Assembly: GCA_034406715.1 (NCBI GenBank)
Contig: CP137864.1
Location: 744,001 to 808,000, forward strand
Source: Rhodotorula mucilaginosa
Lineage: Eukaryota; Basidiomycota; Microbotryomycetes; Sporidiobolales; Sporidiobolaceae
Length of the DNA: 64,000 bases
Reading direction: 5' to 3'
This document shows positions 1 through 10,448 of the stretch, in pieces. Every line of letters starts with the position of its first letter. Within the stretch, counting starts at the first letter, position 1. Under the pieces are notes generated by a model. It did not search any database, was not told the origin of the DNA, and was given only the letters and a program-made list of their open reading frames with translations. Made by a program: the position numbers and the translations under genes.

Positions 1-1212
1 CTTGAAGGGCGACAGCAAAAAGTACAACCCGAACGCGACGTACGACTTTCTCGCGTCCGTCTTTGCCAACGTCTCCCTCGTGCGTTCTTTCTCTCCCTCT
101 CTCTCTCTCCTGTCCCTCAACTCTTTGGGCGAATCTTCTCCTCCAGTTACTCATACCTACTTGTCGTGAATCGCAGCTCCCCGCCGGCCGCGCTTTCCTC
201 CTCTCGACAACGGACCGATCCGCCGAACCTCCTCTCGCGAAAATCATCTCGTTCACCGAACATCCTTCCACAATCCGACGAGGCGGCGTCGCCTCGACCA
301 TCAAGTAAATCTTTCAACACACACATCGATTGTGATCCGATTGGGTCCTCTCTGCCGGCTTCGAGCGCTGACAATGCATGCAAGTGGTGCAGGAACGCGG
401 CGTTTGAGAAGGCCGGCCACACGCGGTTGGTCGCGCCCAAGAACGAGCCCGTCGCAGAGGAGGGCTCGATCGACCTGCTCGTGCAATTGCTGTTGCCCCT
501 GTGCGGGAACGAGGAGTTTGACATCGATGTGGGTCCCCGAAAACTCGTGTTCCTTCGAGGGTATCTGCCCTCTCCCGGTTCTGACGATCATGGGACCCCT
601 GCCCAGGTCCTCGATGAATTGCCGGCAGAATTGCAGCTCTTGCCACCCGACAAGAAGCGGGAGCCGGACGCGCAGATCCGCGGGATCCTCGTCGAGACGC
701 TCGTCCTGCTCGCCACGACGCGAGCCAATCGGGATGCGATGCGGGCGCGCGGGGTCTATCCGATCATCAAGGAGGCGCATCTGCAAGAGCAAGTACCGGC
801 TGTGAGTCCGCGCTTTCCCTGAGCAGTCCTCCACTTCCTGGTTCCAGAACAAAGGGTCTGACTACGGCGCGTGTGTTTTCAGGTCAAGGAGGCGATGGTC
901 CGGCTCGTCAACCTCTTGATGCGCGACGAAGGCCCCGACACGGCCGTCGAAGACCTCGAAGCCAAGACGGACGAGTCTGAACTGCCCGAGGCGCCTGCGT
1001 TTGGCCAGAACGGGTTCGTTTCTGCTTCGGGCGAGCAGGTGGCAGCAGAGGCGGTCGAGGAGGAGGAGGAGGAGGAGGAGGAGGAGGAGGCGCCTGCAGC
1101 CGCAAATAACGCACAGCAGGACGACGACGACGACAAGTTCAAGCACGATAACCTCCCGCTGTCCAAGATGCAGCCGGAAGAGGACGAAGACGAGATGCTC
1201 CTCGAAGTTTGA
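1..1212 (+). CDS. HGH1: HGH1 family protein (eEF2 chaperone), 5' partial
   Basis: C-terminal part of HGH1 (FAM203/BRP16), an armadillo-type repeat protein that in yeast helps fold elongation factor 2 with TRiC and Cns1. The window cuts its start; the reading frame begins at base 2. Exons are 1-79, 177-304, 393-528, 607-801 and 883-1212, all with GT-AG borders and matching phases. Family signatures are the stretch IRRGGVASTIKN across exons 2 and 3, LQLLPPDKKREPD in exon 4 and RGVYPIIKEAH near its end. The last exon carries an acidic tail: an uninterrupted glutamate run at about 1057-1089, then a DDDDD block, before the TGA at 1210. It converges with the VOC-domain gene at 1324-1980. Identification is strong; only the N-terminus is unseen. 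Confidence 0.9.
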
Positions 1213-1323
1213 TAGGCTTCCGTGGCGGTTCGTCGTTTGTAAATCGATTATAGACAGCATTTTCAACCATACCGCAATTTCCAGGCTTGGGTTCCGGAAG
1301 CGGGTCTACGAGTTTTCGCCCAG

Positions 1324-1980
1324 CTAGTAGTGCGGCCAGATGCCGCGGCTCGCCAGTTCTCCGACGTGCTCGTCCGGATCGCTGAAGTAGACTGACCTCC
1401 CTCCGCCTGGCCACTGCACTTTTCCCAAGAGGGGCACGCCCTTCTCGCCGAGTTCGCGTTCCCACGCGTCGACATCCTCGGGCTTGTCGACCGCGAGCGC
1501 AAAGTGCGTCTTGAGCCTCACTTGGTCGTCTTTGTCCGACAGGCCATGCGCGGGAATGATCGCGGGCGTGTTGAACGGACTCGGCGCGTCGGGAGCACGC
1601 ATCGGCAAGTCCTTGGTGGTCGCTCCGCGCTGAAACAGGAGCAAGGTCGTCCCGTTCCCGAGCGAGAATCCGGCGATCCGGTCGTTCGAGAGGAACGGCT
1701 CGCCGAGGCGGAGAGTCGAGCGGTAAAAGCCTACCGAGCGCGGGAGGTGACTCGCATCTGGGGACCCTCGGGTATGGCCGTCAGCCCGACTCGGCCATAT
1801 GGCACCGCAACTCGCTTTCTCCCGACCGGATCTGAACGAACGGGATCAAGAGGGGATGTGACCTCACAGAGAATGAGCTCAAGGACGTGCGAGATTCTGG
1901 GTAGCTGTGACGCCTGTTGTAGTTGAAGAAGTCAGACTCGACGCTCAGGCAGGCAAGTGTTCTTTGCTCCGGCGTACCAT
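1324..1980 (-). CDS. VOC superfamily (glyoxalase/bleomycin-resistance fold) protein
   Basis: Predicted 160-residue single-domain glyoxalase-fold protein. Exons on the minus strand: 1980-1978 (only the ATG), 1913-1868 and 1757-1324; introns end in AACAG and CCCAG and carry TCTGAC and GCTGAC branch sites. The joined N-terminus MASQLPRISHVLELILYA is the usual first strand of the fold, followed by LPRSVGFYRSTLRLGEPF (helix after strand 1). The second half has the expected LKTHFALAV and the terminal GGRSVYFSDPDEH, whose last acids and histidine sit where metal ligands lie in this superfamily. Substrate cannot be told from sequence; members include lactoylglutathione lyases, ring-cleaving dioxygenases and drug-binding proteins. 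The start-codon-only first exon is inferred from phase and signal quality. Confidence 0.75.
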
Positions 1981-3043
1981 GCTGGCGAGTCACTAAGAGG
2001 TATCGACCGGGAAAGAAGCAGCTGAACGGGTCAAAAGTATACGATTGAGGAGGAGGTCGCAGACTCTGTGCTACGATTCCAGGCGGTGTCGCCAGCACGG
2101 TTCGTATATAGCAGATGAAGGCGGGACCAGAGGAGAGACCGAGTATGAGTCGACGATGACGAGGCTGTTCGTGCACCGATCACGTGACACTTGCCAAGCT
2201 CGTTTGCATTTGTCATGTTGACCGCAGCTTTGCAAGTCTCACACAGTCCACACCGCCGCAAGGCTTGGTTCCGAGTACAGATATAAGGGAAACCCTTACG
2301 CAGAATGAAGAAGGCTCTGAGCTGCGAGCGGGCTTGCCGTCGGTCAGGGATTGCGGGCACGAAGCGAATGCCTCTCTTGTCTGGTTCTTGCAGTGGGTCA
2401 TAATCACGCTTTCCTCGAGAGACGGGTTGCCTACTCCCCAGGCGAACCTCGTCCATCCGGACTTCGGCGCCTTTCGCGGGCTCCGGAGCGAGGGAGAGCA
2501 GCGCGCGGGTGCAGGTGGTCGTCCTCCTCTCCTGCGTTGGAGTGCCGGCTCCTGTCCTCGCGTCCATGTATGTAGCTTTATGTTTGCTTATGGCCCTGAA
2601 GTCGAGAGAGCTGCTCCGTGCTGGCGTTCCGGAGCTTGTCATCTCGTCGAAGCAGACAGCTCCGGGGGCAGAGAGCGCAAGCGGCGGGAAAACGTCCAGC
2701 AAGCGGTTCTCCGCTTGTCATGTGGGGAGGTTACCCCTAGGAGAGGAAGCAAAAGTCCTCTTCGTCGGGTAGAGGCCTGCGATGCGTCGAAGAGCAGTCG
2801 TCCAGCGGACCAACCTCCGATCCCGACGGAATCGTGCGGCTCGGATCGAGCCTACCGTTTACCGGGCAGCGCTAGCTTCGCTCAGGCGGCATTGGTCGAT
2901 CTCCATACTGCGCAAGCTCTGTTATCGCGGGAGTTCAGCTTTGGACGAGCGCGAGCAAGACGTCGACAGGCTGCACCAGATTGGCAGGCGGAGACGGTTG
3001 TCCTCCAACCTTGACCAGCGCTGAGCAAGTTCCGGCGAGCAGC
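1981..3043. other. Intergenic region, shared 5' side of VOC and aminotransferase genes
   Basis: About 1.06 kb between two divergent genes. Long open frames exist here on both strands, but none shows a family motif, consistent codon use or splice-compatible extension, so I treat it as promoter and 5' UTR sequence. Confidence 0.5.
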
Positions 3044-4002
3044 ATGGCGACAGCGGATAGCTCTTTCCAGCTCATGACGGCGCTTGTGTATCGGGCCGAC
3101 TCGCCCGCCGATCCGTTCCCGCTGCTGGCTCGGCACTTTACTCGACTCCGGAGGGCGCACGCAGCGCTCGCTGAAGAGCGCCCAGATTGCTGGTGCGCGT
3201 CGCGGAGCATGCCGAACGATGACGCTATGCTCGCTGCGTTGCAAGAAGCTGTCGCGCGCGTGCAGGGCGAGGGGATGAAGGGAGACTTGCGGGTGCGTTC
3301 TCCCCCCACAAGCTGGCTGGAGCATGACCACGACCAGGGCAGGCTGACGCTCTTCACCCTGAAAGATACGCTTGACTGTCAAGGGAGATGGGCAGCCCAA
3401 GGTCGAAGCTTTCCCGCTCGCGCCGATGCCGTCATGTACCTCCTTCTCCCTTTCTGGCCGCAGAAATCGCTCTGTTCCCAGCCCTTCTGACGGCAGTCCT
3501 CCGCAGATCCGGTACGGCTAGTCCTCGATGACCGGCCGACGTCCTATTCCGACCCGTTCTTGCGATGCAAGACGACGCAGCGCCGGGTCTACGATGATGC
3601 CAGAGCTCGACACGGTTCGTCTGCGGCTTTTCCCCTGCCGTGGCTTTGGCTGTTGGCCTAGCTAGATCGTCAACCAAACGCTGAGACAACAAGAATACAG
3701 GCGCTACGCTGCATCCGTCAGAGGACCTGGCGGGTCCGCCGTTCGACACGGTGCTGTTCAATCCCGCTTTGGAAATCACAGAGACGACCATCTCGAATAT
3801 CGCGTTCCGCTTTGACTCGGCCAAGGAGAAGCCCTTCACGACCCCCAAGGCAGACTGTGGCCTGCTCGAGGGGGTCATGCGGGCCGAACTGCTAGAGAGG
3901 GGGGAGCTTGTGGAAGAGGTCGTGACTCTGGCGGAGGTGAAAGAGGCCGCAGAGGTGAACAACCTCCTCTTGAAGGATCCCCTCGCCTACATTGCCGACT
4001 GA
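3044..4002 (+). CDS. Class IV aminotransferase, aminodeoxychorismate-lyase-like (ABZ2-like)
   Basis: Predicted 222-residue PLP enzyme of fold type IV, most like fungal 4-amino-4-deoxychorismate lyases, which make p-aminobenzoate for folate. Exons: 3044-3292, 3497-3614, 3701-4002; phases agree and the total is a multiple of three. Supporting stretches are SSFQLMTALVYR at the start, VRLVLDDRPTS, then FLRCKTTQRRVYDDAR, whose lysine is the probable Schiff-base residue, and LEITETTISNIAF followed by KADCGLLEGVMRAELLERGEL, the cofactor-phosphate side of this family. The first intron (204 nt) is long for this locus and could hide a small exon. The usual glycine in the E-x-T-x-G motif is threonine (TETTIS). 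A D-amino-acid or branched-chain aminotransferase of the same fold is the alternative. Confidence 0.7.
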
Positions 4003-4328
4003 CTTTGGTGTGTGTATACAGCGCGGCGATCTGGAAGTGATGTGCTTCAATGCAGTCCGAGGGGTATTTCCGGCCAGAATACAGCTGGCACCAACATGAA
4101 ATGTCGAACGGATCGCTGGCCGCATTCGTTTGTCTTCGCTTGTTCTCTTCTGAGGCTCATCGTCGGCATCTTGAAGTCTTCGCAAAAAGGCCGGAGAGGG
4201 TTGCTGAATGTTCTTCGGGGAGGTAGAGAGCACAAGGACTGCTTTGCACGAAAAAGGACGGGAAGGCGAGGATGTACGAAAAGCGAAAGCGAAGCGGAGG
4301 TGTCGGCCATCGACACAAAGCGTTTGAT

Positions 4329-4973
4329 TCAGCAGCAGATCTCGTCGAGCCTGAGTAGCGACGGCGAGAGAGATATGCTGATCAGCTGGTCACGCGTTTG
4401 AAAAGGAGGAGCTCAAGGAAAGACTCACTCGCAGCAGCAGATGGCTAGAAACGGCATGTGCGAAAGAGGCAGGGTCACTTAAGAGCTTCCACGGAAGATG
4501 CAAGTCGGCGAGGACGGGTACTCGAGTCGTACATTCGAGAGCGCAGCAGCCTGTGAGGAGAACAGCAGAAAGCACGAATCAGCGCATGTCGCTTCCCACG
4601 GCGCGCCGCAGCCTCCGGACCGGGTGCAGATCGATGCCAAGCTCACAGAGGCAAGCTTCGCAGCAATCCTTGACGCATCCGCCGCCACGGATTTGCATCG
4701 CCGCCTGCTGAGACGGCTCCTGCGAGATGTGGCAAACTTTTGTGTCGGGCCGGAACGTCCCTGTTTCGCGTCAGCCATGGCCCCGCCTCGTCTCGAAGCC
4801 ACAGGCCGGGCTATTGGAGCGAGAGCAGCCCCGCGTCCCGGCGGAAGGTGCTGGTCCGGACGAGAACAAGCGCGACTCGACTCACCAGCCATTCCATGCT
4901 GCGAGGTGGGCGCCTCGTTGATCGGAACGGCTGTCGATCCTGTCGAAGACTCCATACTGTCCGCGTTCTGCAT
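4329..4973 (-). CDS. Small cysteine-rich (CYSTM-like) protein, five exons
   Basis: Predicted 85-residue protein, too split to show as an open frame. Exons: 4973-4886, 4760-4647, 4550-4533, 4444-4429 and 4350-4329; four GT-AG introns of 78-125 nt with matching phases sum to 258 nt. The N-terminal two thirds are polar and rich in Ser, Thr and Gln. The C-terminus starts with IRGGGCVKDCCEACLC and continues CCALESICCCELDEICC before the stop. This basic-GGG-then-cysteine-block layout is that of fungal CYSTM-type tails, which are thought to be palmitoylated or membrane-inserted and tied to stress responses. The reconstruction is mine; exons 3 to 5 are each about 20 nt, so RNA evidence would be decisive. 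It lies tail to tail with the aminotransferase gene. Confidence 0.65.
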
Positions 4974-5614
4974 TGCCACGAAGGTGCTGCAAGGGGCTTG
5001 TGTCAAAGGGTGGCGTATCAGAGAGGGATGGAAGGGGAGAAGAGCGCAAAAAAAGAACGACCGTTTCATGCGAACGCAGCCGAGGCGAGAGGCGGTGCTA
5101 CGACCTATATTTGACGTTTCCGCCCAGTCCTAAGAGACTGGAACCGTTCGCAAGGACCGGACCGACACAGTCCAGGGGTCTTACGGCCCGGTCGTGGGAG
5201 ACAAACTATCGATCCATTTGGCCGCCTCCCTGAACGCTTGTGCGGCCGAAGAGCCTATGGTTGGTAGTCGACGTTCCTGGACAGAGAGTCGTGTCGATAC
5301 AGCGCAATGTAACGTCGGCAACTTTCGCGGCTGAAATGCGAAAGTCGCCATAATCACAGGCCGTTGAAGAAAGCAGAGGTACAATGAAATTGGTGCTGTC
5401 CAGCTCACACACTGTCCCCAACCAGCCGCCAAGTACGCTCCGGAAGCATTCGGAGAAAGAATATACATTGTCATGTCGACATTGGAGCATAAGACGGTCT
5501 CCCTCGTCTCTGATGATTCTGTATACGGTGAAGTAGTTCCTGCGGAGGAAACGCAAAGGCTCACGTCAGTTCCGAGTCTCGACTAGCACAGCTTCATCAA
5601 GCGGGAGTGTGGAT
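4974..5614. other. Intergenic region upstream of the CYSTM-like gene
   Basis: About 640 bp. It should contain the promoter of the minus-strand CYSTM-like gene; an AT-rich stretch rich in TATA-like bases lies near 5105-5115. I saw no convincing gene here. Confidence 0.4.
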
Positions 5615-6231
5615 TCAGAGCTTGAATACTGGCTCGTCAGAGTCCGGCGGGGGAACCGACTGTGCGCACCAGGAGCGGCAGTGGCGAGGAGAGGAGAATC
5701 GGCTCACGGTCAACATCCCTCGGAGCCCCATCCGGCTCGACATGGCTTGCAAGTCGATCCCGTAATGCTTGAGTCCGGCGATGGCGAGCAGTATGGACGT
5801 GATGACAAGGAACGAGATGACGATGAAATGGGACTTCGGCGAGTCGCGTTCTGCGCACGTCCGGCGTGACAAGTCAGCTCTCGCTTGGGGACTCTCGGTA
5901 CCAAGGTGCCCGACGTACGGAAGCACCTCGCCTCGACGTCGGACCCTATGCCGGTGGCCGTGTCGGGGTCCTCCTCTGGGTTCTGAGCGCCGACGCAGGC
6001 CGGCAGTTTCTGATCGAGGCAGAACTGCCTCGTGCAGGTCAAGCAGGGGTTGGCGGGGTTGGCGGGTCGGTACAAGGGGATGATGGTCGAGTTCTTGTTG
6101 AAGCAGGTGCAGCGGCAGTAGGACATGGCGGTGTAGGACGACGAGGCGGCGACGGTCCGAGTTGGAGAGACGAGCAGGACGAGGACAAGGCACAGCATCG
6201 CCGCGCTCGCAAGCAGGGGTCGTCTCGCCAT
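5615..6231 (-). CDS. Secretory-pathway membrane protein with Cys-rich luminal domain
   Basis: Predicted 182 residues. Exon 1 is 6231-5919, exon 2 is 5850-5615. The start shows a signal peptide (MARRPLLASAAMLCLVLVLL followed by a small-residue cleavage region). The lumenal part is rich in cysteines: CRCTCFNKNSTIIPLYRP, then PCLTCTRQFCLDQKLPAC and VEARCF. The splice restores CFQRDSPKSHFIV, leading into one hydrophobic segment (ISFLVITSILLAIAGL). I recognise this as a conserved fungal membrane-protein layout but cannot name it. The last ~20 codons are doubtful: a GTGAGC donor near 5710 could remove a further intron and change the C-terminus. It is divergent from VPS51 with only about 145 bp between the starts. 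Confidence 0.65.
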
Positions 6232-6375
6232 GGCCTGCGGTCTGCCGTCGATCGTTCGCTCGTGCCCTTGTGCGCTGCACGGGTGAGAGGGCCGAGTGGA
6301 AGGAGGAAGACAAGTTCTCCCCACTTGTTGCTTCGACTCTTGCCATCTCGCGTCGTCTCGCCAAACGCAGCAGGG

Positions 6376-7662
6376 ATGAGCTACGCGACACCGACACGGA
6401 AAGCGAGCTACACTCCGTCGATCCCGCCGTCCGAATTCTCGTCGCCCGTCTTGTCGCCGTCCTTCACTCGCCGCGTCTCGACCGCCTCATCGCACGCCTC
6501 GCCTTCGGCAGCAACAGCAACTGCAGACAGGAAGAAACGCTCAAGGCTCAGAGACTACTATGGCCTCGGCAAGGCAGCTCCCGCAGCTGGCGCGGGACAA
6601 GCGCTCGACATCGGTTCGTGCCACCCTCCGTCGCCCCTCCGCAACGCACGCGACTTTCAAACACCACACCGGTGCTGACGGGCTGTGCTATCAGATGTAC
6701 CGGGCGCATTTGACGCAGACGCTTACTTCAACTCGCTCGCTTCGACCGCTTCTCTGCCCGACCTCTTGCGCCGCGAGAACGAACTCTTGAACGGTGAGTT
6801 TGGAACAGTCGGCACTGGCGCTGGCTCAGAGAAGCTCTGACACCCAGACTCCTGCAGAGATACGTGAACTGGACGGTGAACGTCAGTCCTTGGTTTATAA
6901 CCACCATCATGAGTTGATCGACGCGAGCGACACCATCCGAAAGGTAACCCTCCCTCGTGCTGCACTGGAGGAGATGTAGCTGACAACACGTCGCTCTAGA
7001 TGAAGAGCCGGGCCGAAGCGCTCGACCACTCGCTCGAATCGCTCAAGTCGTCGTTCGAGTCGATCTCGCAATTATCGACCTCGCTGGCGACCGTCTCGAC
7101 CTCGACCTCGGCTCGCGACGCTTCCAGCTCCAACTCTTCGGCGGCTCGTGAGCCCGCAAGCTCGAGAGGTGGAGCTCCGGGAAAAGCCGGCGGTGCCGCC
7201 GAGGAGGTGCCCAAGACTCCGAAACCGCCGCATCGGAGACAGTCGTCCAGGTCCGACCACACGCACGCGACAAGCCCGCCGTCCAACTCGGCGACACGGC
7301 AACGCTCGACCTCTTCAGCCACTCTGTCCCCTTCTTCGGTTGCGCCTCCAGCCCTCCCGACGATGCCGTTCTCGCCCGTATTGCACCTCTCGGCCCTCCT
7401 CGCGCTACCGATCATTCTCCGGTCGTTGCTCCTCCCTCCCTCTTCTTCTTCTTCTTCCCACGCAACGGCGGCGACGACGACGACGACGACCGACCACCGC
7501 GCGCGGGCCGACTCGCTGTGGGGCACGTGGGAACCGGCGCTGCGGAGTTGGGAGGACGCTGGAGTGCCCGGAGTGAGAGAGGTCGGGATGGAGTGCAGGG
7601 ACGTGTTGAGGTCGAGCGCGGCGCAGCGGAGGAGTAGCGTGTCGGCGCAGTCTCCAATGTGA
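6376..7662 (+). CDS. VPS51: VPS51, GARP/EARP tethering complex subunit
   Basis: Predicted 361 residues from exons 6376-6613, 6695-6793, 6858-6943 and 7000-7662. Vps51 is a small subunit of the GARP complex that tethers endosome-derived vesicles at the trans-Golgi and binds the t-SNARE Tlg1. The signature runs across three introns: SRLRDYYGL, then VPGAFDADAYFNSL, then EIRELDGERQSLVYNHHHEL and IDASDTIRKMKSRAE. A long coiled-coil helix follows, then a low-complexity Ser/Ala/Thr linker and a conserved-looking C-terminal helix around LWGTWEPALRSWEDAGV. The first 60 residues are Ser/Thr/Pro rich, as expected for a flexible N-terminus. Identification is strong. Confidence 0.88.
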
Positions 7663-7991
7663 GACGAAGCAACGCGGAGGCCTGTCTTTGCACTCGATTT
7701 CTCGCGGCCATGAGTGAGCTTACCGGTCTGACAAGAGACTTTTTCGATGTGCATGGGCCCCTTGAAATGGCGCCCGTTCCGGTTTGCACGCTCGCTCGCT
7801 CTGTGGCAATTTCGCCGTTTGTTTTCCGCTGTCACTCGAGTGCATACACTTGCTCTACCCCAAGGGAGCGCCCCACTTTTGAAGTTTGTCAAGCCGGCGC
7901 CGCGACGCGCTTCATCTGGGTGACCTTGATCAAGAGACGTCGCTCCGCACGAACCCCGCACACTCGGCTCACAGAGGACGTGGCTGTACGG
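7663..7991. other. Intergenic region between VPS51 and the mannosyltransferase gene
   Basis: About 330 bp. The frame of the downstream gene stays open through it, but the peptide there has no family similarity and the natural start with a signal anchor lies at 7992. Probably VPS51 3' UTR plus the next promoter. Confidence 0.5.
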
Positions 7992-10149
7992 ATGGGACGA
8001 GAAGTGACTTCGGTGGCATCGTTCCGGACTTCTCTGCCGAGCCACGGCCGCACGCAGCGCCGAGGCTGCGGTCGCCGCCTCCCCGTGCTCGTCCTGCTCA
8101 TCGCGCTCGTGTGCGCCGTCGTCTCGCTCGTACGGAGGTCGAACGCCAACACGCGCTTGGACGAGGCCAACAGTCAGAATGACGTCCAGCTCGCGGACAA
8201 GGCCATGCTCGACTTGATCGTCCGCACAAAGGAGGCCATCCAGGCAGAGACGCCCATGGAGGACATTGCCGCGTACGCAGACAGGACCAGGGTCTTATAC
8301 GTACGTTCCTCCTGCCTTGTTACAACCTTTTCACGTATGCGCCGAGCGGTCGCCACCGGAGCTGACCCCGAGAACGGGTTGCAGGAACTCGACATGTTCG
8401 GCCAGACGTTCAACGAGACGTATCCCCATCTGAACGCAACGACAAAGGCGCTCTACACTCGCTCCATCGCGTATCACCACCGCGCGCTGCAGCAGACCCT
8501 GTTCGGCTACCTGAACCGGAGACCAGAGTCGCCGCGGACCATCTCTCAGCTCCGCGCCGGCTACAAGGTCCCGCGCGGGATCATCATCCCCGTCGGCAAC
8601 GACCAGATGATCTACGCCGTGTCCCTCATCGCGACCCTCAAGCACGTGCACCGGACCGAACTGCCGATCTGGGTCGTCTACGCCGGCGGCGACGACCTCG
8701 ACCCGGCCAAGCGGTCGGCGCTGCGGTCCATCCACCCTTCGGTCGAGACGGTCGACATTCTCAACTTTTTCGACGAAGAGTACGTCGGGATCCACGGCGG
8801 TGGGTGGGCGATCAAGGTGTTTGCGATCCTCGCGAGCCCGTTCCAAGAGGTCATCATCGCCGACGCCGACGCCGTCTTTGTCCAGAACCCCGAAGTCATG
8901 TTTGACTCGCCGGGGTACAACGAGACAGGCACCTACTTTTTCCGCGACCGCGAGATCTTTGCCGGGCCGGGCCAGGTCCACGACTGGTGGCGCAGCGTCA
9001 TGAAGGGCCGCGTCCCGAGCAAGCAACTCGCGTCGTCGCGGTGGTGGACCGACATGGCGTCGCGCGAAGAGATGGAGAGCGGCGTCGTCGTGTTTGACAA
9101 GCGGAGACTGAGCGTCGTGTACGGTCTCATCTTTACGGGCTGGCTCAACTCGCGAGCGGTGCGGGAAGAGGTCACGTACCGGAATACTTATGGTGCGCTT
9201 ACACGGTCTCGTCCTTTACAACTTTTTCCGTCGCGTCTTGCTGACAACGGCGAGCTCGTCACAGGCGACAAAGAATCTTTCTGGATGGTGAGCGTCTCTT
9301 TACCCGCCTCGTTCGCCGTTCTCAACTCCTCTGACGATCGGAACTGTAGGCCTTTGAGCTGTGCGGGCTGCCGTATCACCTCGACAAGGAGTACGCAGGC
9401 ATCATCGGTCAACTGACCCACGCCGACCGCAAGAGCCACTCGATCGACTCGTTCATCCAGAGCGACCACCTGTTCCATCTGGATCACCGTGCGCTTCCCG
9501 CTCGCTTCCCCCCTCCCCGGCATGATGACGTCCCCGGCCGCTGACGCAGTATCGCGCTTCCCTTTACAGGAGGAAAACCTTTGTGGTGGAACGGGTCCCT
9601 GTTCCAGGTTGGTCCTCCCTTCCGCCCGTTTTTGCCGCTGTCGAGCGCACAACTGACTGATTGGAATTGCGCTCACCGAGGGCAGGAGAAACGAGTCAAA
9701 GATCGGTGCGCTTGACGACTCGCAGCATTTGGCATCTGATGTGGCTGCGAGGTCTGACTATGTTTCGCATCGATCCGCAGAGGATACTTGATCGCGACGC
9801 ATTGGTCGCCAGGGACAACAGACTGGATTTGCGACACCGGTGCGCGCCCCCCTCTTCTTCATGTTCGTGTGTCCGCGAAACGGTCGGGAGAGGAAACTGA
9901 GACTCGGAACCACCTGCAGAACCGTGGAGTATGCGTGTCGACTTGCGGGACGTGCACTCGCTCGAGCACGACACCGAGTTCTTGCGCGTCCTGACCGACA
10001 TGATCGGCGCGACCGTCTTCTGGGAGGGACGATTGTGCGTGTCTACTCCCTATCGAGGATGACATGACTTGCACTGATCACAACTTGCCCCCCCGTTCTG
10101 CAGCCCGAAACTGCTTGAACAGCACTCGGCCACGGACTGGTCACCGTGA
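7992..10149 (+). CDS. MNN1-family alpha-mannosyltransferase, Golgi type II membrane protein
   Basis: Predicted 518 residues from nine exons: 7992-8300, 8385-9192, 9265-9287, 9350-9488, 9570-9607, 9686-9705, 9781-9839, 9920-10034 and 10104-10149. Fungal MNN1/TTP1-type enzymes add alpha-1,3-mannose to N- and O-glycans in the Golgi. A short basic tail precedes one membrane anchor (LPVLVLLIALVCAVVSLV). The catalytic region opens with GIIIPVGNDQMIYAVSLI; the DxD nucleotide-sugar motif is in VIIADADAVFVQNP at about residue 260. Later landmarks are MESGVVVFDK, DKESFWMAFELCGLPY and GKPLWWNGSLFQ, each restored by splicing. The first intron (84 nt) is in frame with no stop, so retention would not break translation. 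Family call strong; exact linkage unknown. Confidence 0.87.
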
Positions 10150-10448
10150 TGAGCTGTCGAAACGACAGCACGACGTAACGATAGAGTGGGAAGCACACAC
10201 GATACCTATTGTAGCCTTAGAGGAACCCTTATACCCCCCCAGTTTCCGTCTTTATCTTTGCATTCAAACTTGCAACTCGCACAACACTCTCACCTTCCAG
10301 ACAGTCAGCTATAGATTACCAGACCGCTCACGCGAACGGGGAAAGACTCTCTCTCGATGCGCAGGTCACCAGGCATGCCGCTCAAGATTTCCCAAATTGC
10401 AGCGCTGCTAGCAACAGAGGGGGGGTGGTATGGTGAGGTGTTTTAAGC

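Noticed and set aside
2184-3014. 276-codon plus-strand open frame
   Set aside because: No motif, and it sits in the divergent promoter region; long random frames are common in GC-rich DNA.
3044-3614. Frameshift in the aminotransferase gene
   Set aside because: The apparent break is explained by a phase-compatible GT-AG intron at 3293-3496.
7659-7991. N-terminal extension of the mannosyltransferase
   Set aside because: The frame is open but the peptide is unconserved; the start at 7992 gives the expected short cytosolic tail and membrane anchor.
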